Source of the DNA: Hybos culiciformis
Taxonomy: Eukaryota; Arthropoda; Insecta; Diptera; Hybotidae
DNA: 64,000 nucleotides
Reading direction: 5' to 3'
NCBI GenBank assembly: GCA_964007475.1
Contig: OZ023275.1
Coordinates: 39,613,381-39,677,380, forward strand
This document shows, piece by piece, positions 58,901-64,000 of the stretch. The notes under the pieces are model-generated. The model did no database searches. It saw only the letters and a list, made by a program, of their open reading frames with translations, and had not been told where the DNA came from. The position numbers and the translations under genes were made by a program. Positions within the stretch are counted from its first letter, which is position 1. Each line of letters begins with the position of its first letter.

Positions 58901-61567
58901 AACAAGATAAAATTTTAAATAAATATAATTGAGAATTTTACTACTATTATGTCTTCCAAAAGTTTAATAAATTGAAAAAAAAAAAACCAACATTACTGAA
59001 ATGGGATGTAAATTTTATTTCCATGTATAAAATTCGAATAGACATTTATTTAAAAATTTTCAATTTTCATCTTTTCATTCAACATTTTATTTTTTTTTTC
59101 ACTTTAATAAATTATGTTTTTATAGTTTACACTCACTAGCGATTTATGATAATATTTCAAGGTTCATAAAAACCTAGTTAATTATTATAATGGAATTGTA
59201 ACAACATTTCAAAACTATGAGAGTGACACATTTTGTATTAATATCACTTTTTATTTTCACATAAGTCGCTTCGAAACCATTTGACATAAATTAAATTTAT
59301 TAATTTTATGTTAGTATTATCTGGGTTGAGGCTCTACTCAAGTACATGATCCTACTAAAAATTTTATTTTGTACTCATTTCCCTTGTTATAAAGAATATC
59401 TTCAATCTCGTTCTGAATATTTTCTGAATATTAAAAAAATTATTTGCTATATTGGTGGTTGCATCCAACAGGGCTACATAAAATTAACTTATATAGTTTT
59501 ATTACTTTTCCATGTAATTGCACAACAGGTGCTAAAAGTTTTTCTTTTACATTAAATATTTTATGAAATTCTGATATAATAAAAAAAGAAGGAAATTATT
59601 ATTCCATAGGAAAGTGATATGACGGTAAATCGAGTTTTTTCAATGCTTTACCAAAATGCACATTATGTGTTCTCTATTCTCATTTCAGGTACAGATTATT
59701 TATAAAAAAAAATTAACCATCAAAAATAAAATGAATAAAACTTTATAAATACCACAGAGAAATAAAAATAAATAAAAAGAAAATAAAGTTCAGTTGCGTT
59801 TCATAAGTATGAAGGTTAATTACGAAAGTAAGTTAATTTCACATTAAGCCAAGAAGGATTAAAGATGATGGTTTCTATGAGGGATTCAAATTCATTAAAT
59901 TTTCTCGCTTAAGAATCGCATTGAAAATAACACATTTATTGTTCCGTCGACATCTATGTTACACCAGGTATTATAGGAAAATATTAATTTTTGTCAGTCT
60001 GTTAAAGAGTTATATTGTAGTCTTAGTTATACTTTTCATTTTCATATATTTTGCTAAAATTTTTTATGGTGTTGATATATTAATTATTGTCTAACATAGG
60101 AAATACGCCAAAGGATTTTATAAAAAAGAATTTATTTCAGGATGCATAAAAAGGTATTGCGGAATAAACTTTAATGTTATTTTACTAACATAAAAATGAA
60201 TTTACGACTTCTTTTTTTTTATTACTTGAAAGTGATTTAACGAAAACATAATGATTTTGAAATAAATAGTTATAAATGTAACAAAAAAAAAAAACAAAAA
60301 TAGGAAGACTAAAAATTAATTACAAATTATATCAAAACAAAAATTATTGCATGTTTAATTACTAATCTAATATAATTTCTACACTAGATGCTTACCTTTG
60401 TGTTTAATTTTTGTGGTACAACTGGTTTTGGTGGCGACAATGGCTGTTGCAATATATTAGCTGAAGTTATTCTAGCATTCTTACTCTAACATGCAATATT
60501 AGTTTTTATAATTTTAAAAATAATTTAATTTTTGTTTAAAAATTTAGTTTAATTTCTCAAAATTAATGCAAAATTTAATTGAGAAATCAGAATTTTGATT
60601 TAGAAACCTACTGATCAATAGTTAATATTTTAACAGAAGAAAGCTTCAACAATTTATTCAAGGTACCTTTAAGCTTGTGTTATAAAAAAATTATTAAATT
60701 TCAAATTTTATAATATTCAAAAGATTTAATAAAAATAATAAAATTTAAAAATTATATCAATTATATTTTTATATTAATGTTTCGAGTATATTTTGATCAA
60801 GAAAAATTCGGTCGTTTTTAGTCAGTTGGACTGATTTGGGAATTTGAGATAAATTATGTTGGAATCTCGTGTTATATTAAAAAATGAGAGTTTAAGGAAT
60901 TGATATAAGCTGGTAGGCGCAATTTTTAACGCCTGCTTTCACCACCAATACGGAAGGTTCCGGTTCGAATCCTGACTTGATACAAATCATAAAAATTTAT
61001 TTGCTTCGATGTTTCGTTTTGAGACAGTATCCTTTGACTATTGGAATAAAATAAATGATGAATAAAAGTAGCCTTCCTTAATGCCAGTATAGTCTATATG
61101 ATTTTGAAAGATGGAAATTCAAAAATTGGTGCTTTTCGTATAATGGTGGTAAATAATAAATTATAAAGAAAAATTTTCTTATTTAAATATTCTTTGCCAG
61201 ACCAATTTGAATTAAGTATTATTTGATGAAATATTATGTTATTATAAATTTTTGCATTAATTAGAAAATGATTTTGGTGCCACCAATGTTCCAAATTATT
61301 TATTTTGTTCGTATTATTTTTAACAAAAAATTATATCTCTAACGATAACTACCTATTATTGTCTAAATATATACTTTAATTTATTATTCTCCCCGCGAAC
61401 AAAAAATTTAAAAATTAATTTGTACAAAATACTATTTTGATAGCAGAAAAAACTTACTTTAATAGACGGTGGACCACTTGAATGCGAATCATTGTCAGCT
61501 AAAACGGATGGATTATTTTCATCAACAACGATTATTTCATAATCACCGTCCTGTATTGGACGTGTTC
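52952..61567 (-). CDS. rg: Neurobeachin/rugose, 3' part (eight coding exons)
   Basis: Large BEACH-family scaffold (neurobeachin, LRBA, Drosophila rugose/AKAP550) acting in vesicle trafficking, synapse function and PKA anchoring. Exons on the minus strand: 61567-61458, 60485-60396, 57037-54340, 54218-54051, 53995-53732, 53669-53473, 53337-53186 and 53042-52952. All have GT/AG borders and keep one frame: 1,255 residues, then a TAA stop at 52952-52954. Order: conserved linker ([19 protein letters not shown]), DUF1088, PH-like domain, BEACH, WD40 repeats, and the typical end [12 protein letters not shown]. The first exon starts in phase, so the much longer N-terminal part (ARM-like region, PKA anchor) lies beyond 64000. 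The acceptor at 60485 could instead be 60479. No defect seen; this is the one clearly conserved single-copy gene here. Confidence 0.95.
54340..57037 (-). CDS. rg: Rugose exon carrying DUF1088, PH-like and BEACH domains
   Basis: A single 2.7-kb exon. It opens with an acidic linker ([14 protein letters not shown]). The DUF1088 region follows (about 56700-56100; [20 protein letters not shown]). The PH-like fold lies at about 55860-55520 ([20 protein letters not shown]). The BEACH domain lies at about 55456-54640 with its hallmark blocks [42 protein letters not shown] and [17 protein letters not shown]. The PH-BEACH unit is the family signature. The exon ends inside a codon at MDPIL, and the WD40 part follows. 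The frame continuing past the donor to a TGA at 54302 is intronic. Confidence 0.95.
57038..60395 (-). other. Rugose intron, 3.4 kb
   Basis: AT-rich, with donor GTAAG at 60391-60395 and acceptor at 57038-57039. A less AT-rich patch at about 58600-58760 (TTGTCAAAACTTGCTGTGGT and surroundings) could hold an alternative promoter, but nothing decisive is visible. No coding exon found. Confidence 0.5.
60486..61457 (-). other. Rugose intron with a SINE-like insert
   Basis: About 1 kb, AT-rich except for the tRNA-like segment at 60903-61070. Donor GTAAGT at 61452-61457. Confidence 0.5.
60903..61070 (+). repeat. tRNA-derived SINE-like sequence
   Basis: A perfect polymerase III B box GGTTCGAATCC lies at 60962-60972, with an A box-like CTGGTAGGCGC about 50 bases upstream at 60910. 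A GC-richer head is followed by an AT-rich body and an AATAAAATAAATG tail. The head does not fold as a complete tRNA. Probably a SINE or a decayed tRNA pseudogene. Confidence 0.5.
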
Positions 61568-63250
61568 CTGAATCAAAATGAAAACAATGAAAATTTAATT
61601 ACTAAAATATGAAAATGAAATATTAAAAAAAATTAATAAATATTTTATTCTAAAATATTAAAAATTTTGTTTATCAAAAAACATAAAAAATAAAATTATT
61701 TTCATTGTACATATTTTTGTTATACATATTTATGATAAAATTAATAAAATATTATCGAGAAAAAAAATATAAAATAAATAACATAGAATAATATACTTAA
61801 ATTGGAAAATTAAATACTTAATTTAATATTTAAATTTAAATTAAATAAATATTATGTTTTTTATGTACATTATTTCAAATATAAAATATTAAAAAAAAAA
61901 TAAATCGATTCAAAAATTTAAAATACATACAACTGCAATTATATTTAAAAAAAAAAAAAAATTAAAGTCATGAACAGATTTGATACATTTGCAACTTGGC
62001 AATTTTATAGTTTAAACATTTTCTCATTTGCAAAATAGTGCTTGCTTGATTTTAAATTATGAAAAATACAGAAACCACAACACAACACTTTTGCTGAAAT
62101 CAGAAATACAGTGAAAAATGATTTATAAAATAAATGTCTTATTTTATAAATTCTCACTTGAAAGGACATCCTGAATAGTAAGGTTAGTAGTGAAGTTTGG
62201 ATAATGAGAATTGATTCTTATAAATTGATTCTCAGCAAGAATTATGTAGACAGGATATGAAAATAATTTGTTTTCAAGTCCTATCATAAACTGAGGGCTC
62301 ATGATAGTTTTATTAAATGATTAATGGCCTTGTTATCAATAAATAAATTGTTAACATGTGGAAATATAAATTGATGTCGCATTTGTACCCAAACTGTATA
62401 ATAGTTGATTAAAATAAACATGATTTTCAAATAAATACTTAAATAAATATACATAAGTACAATCATTAAAACACTTTTAAATTAAGAACATTTTTAACAA
62501 TCTAGAAATTATTATTTTTTTTTTAATGGTCAATAATAATAATAAATTAATTTGATTGTGCTGTCAATAATAATGACAAAATAAATTATAAATCTTATGT
62601 ACAATATAATATTATAAATAATAATAAATAAAAAAAGCAACTGAAAAGAAGCAAATTATTGTAAAAAATTCGAAATTTATTATATTTATTCGGTTTACAT
62701 AAAAAAAAATATTATTTTTAAATTCATTCGGCTTGGAATTAAAAAAAAAAAAAAAACCAAAATTTTATAGCCACAATAAAGTAAAATGCACATTATTTTG
62801 TAGTTATAAATTTTTGATATTTCAGTTTTAAAATATAATTATAATATACTATTACAATTTATTAAAATATATACATGTTTAATTTAATTTAAAATAAAAA
62901 TTTATTTTTTCTGTAAATAAAATAATTCTTTGAATTGTAAATGAATATTTTCATAAAAATATTTATATTAAATATTTGGTAAATATTTTTCAAAGAGAAA
63001 TCATAAAAACCATTACAAATAATTTCTATAGTTTTATTTTTCAGTTGATAGTTTAGAAACCAAAAATTTGTAAATAAATCAACTAATAAAAATAAAATTA
63101 TCAAGAATATTATATAAAATGAAAAGAAATATATATTGGCAATTAATTAACTTTACAGTTGAAGTGTCAAAAGGGTTCGAAAATGTAAAAATTATTAAAT
63201 CTCACTTTCAAATAAGATTTACCACCAGAGGATATTATTTATTATTCACT
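61568..63250 (-). other. Rugose intron, AT-rich part
   Basis: Upstream intron of rugose, running out of the window. No exon or promoter recognised; short ORFs here are chance. Confidence 0.5.
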
Positions 63251-63273
63251 TAAGCAAGCAATTAATAGTAGAT

Positions 63274-63460
63274 TATTGTATATGTAAACTAAATTTGTTA
63301 TTAATTAAGAGTTCTGTATACACAAAAATACATTGATACGAGTCAATACTTATATCACGAGACCGAAGGTCGAGTGATATAAATTGGCAAGTGTCAATGT
63401 ATTTTTGTGTAAATACAGAACGAGTTGTATAACAAATTTTGTTTACATATCCAATATACT
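63274..63460. mobile_element. Large hairpin element, copy II (in rugose intron)
   Basis: Inverted arms around the same CACGAGACCGAAGGTCGAG centre as at 31782-31961, with the same flanking words on both sides. It is inserted in the first intron visible in the window. Confidence 0.8.
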
Positions 63461-63597
63461 GTTTTAATGCGTAGGGGAAAGGTAGTTCCAAAGAGAGAAT
63501 ATTTTTTATTCTCATTTTTTTTTTTGTATTTGGCTGTGTTGAAATATTGTGAGAGATATTATGTTTGTTTAGGTATTACGTAATATTCAATACGAAA

Positions 63598-63690
63598 CAT
63601 CTAAATGATTTCATTATTTACGCTGATGCATCTAAATTTTTTCATTATATACGCTGATGCATCTAAATTTTTTCATTATTTACGCAGATG
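63598..63690. repeat. Three 31-bp tandem repeats in the hairpin element
   Basis: Units 63598-63628, 63629-63659 and 63660-63690, each starting CATCTAAAT and ending ACGC(T/A)GATG. They occupy the place that the AATGTAAATACAA repeats take in the copy at 32955-33110. Confidence 0.85.
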
Positions 63691-64000
63691 CATCTATGTG
63701 TATTGACGCATATAATACTCCATTTAGTGATCTAAATTCTATAGCACTAAATACAACATAACGATCCCCAACGCATTAAATAATATTAATCATTGGGTTA
63801 GTCTTAAATAATAATTAATTAATTAGGTACTATCAATTAAAGTGTTAATGTAATGGACACACCTCATGGCTATATATAATAGAAGTCAATAGAATGCAAA
63901 ATTTTACTACATAAGCCTAATAATTTAAAATTTTTAACCGTTTACGCGTAATTCTAATTTTATTTCTGCTATTTCTGTTTTTAAATTTTCTGAAATTTTT

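Noticed and set aside
60903..60990. Functional tRNA gene
   Set aside because: The B box is good but acceptor, D and anticodon arms do not pair as a cloverleaf; a SINE head fits better.

Overview
The window is very AT-rich DNA from an insect nuclear genome. Evidence: spliced genes with GT/AG introns, a conserved neurobeachin (rugose) gene, MARVEL-domain genes of insect type, and a dense mix of arthropod transposons (BEL/Pao, PIF/Harbinger, hAT, mariner, P-like, Helitron). A fly is plausible but unproven. There is one 200-base assembly gap (30752-30951).

Layout. 1-5.1 kb: two tandem three-exon MARVEL-domain membrane protein genes on the + strand, plus a possible one-exon fragment of a minus-strand gene near 300. 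5.7-13.4 kb: two minus-strand copies of an intronless secreted-protein gene (copies 1 and 2) lying in tandem 3-5 kb duplications, each broken by a different hAT-type insertion. 13.6-33 kb: a transposon graveyard with a nearly intact BEL/Pao LTR element (13803-20959), Harbinger transposase and accessory-gene fragments, a Helitron, a ZMYM1-type hAT fragment, a deleted mariner inserted in a PHD-protein pseudogene, an ING-like PHD pseudogene, a 15-bp satellite beside the gap, a P-like transposase fragment and a large hairpin element. 33.3-47.8 kb: three tandem segmental duplications on the + strand carrying secreted-protein copies 3, 4 and 5, almost identical to each other. 47.9-52.9 kb: AT-rich DNA without long ORFs, probably including the rugose 3' UTR. 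52.9-64 kb: the 3' part of rugose/neurobeachin on the minus strand (eight coding exons: linker, DUF1088, PH-BEACH, WD40, true stop codon); the 5' part lies beyond the window.

How it fits together. The recurrent theme is one lineage-specific family of small secreted helical proteins: about 230 residues, signal peptide, six conserved cysteines in the mature chain. It has expanded into two opposed arrays of two and three genes that share a TATA promoter. Transposons sit inside the duplicated flanks, and sister copies give empty sites for several insertions. In copy 1 the normal stop and 3' UTR are lost and translation runs into a hAT terminal sequence. I do not recognise the biochemical role of the family. 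All coordinates and splice sites were read by eye; no database search was possible.
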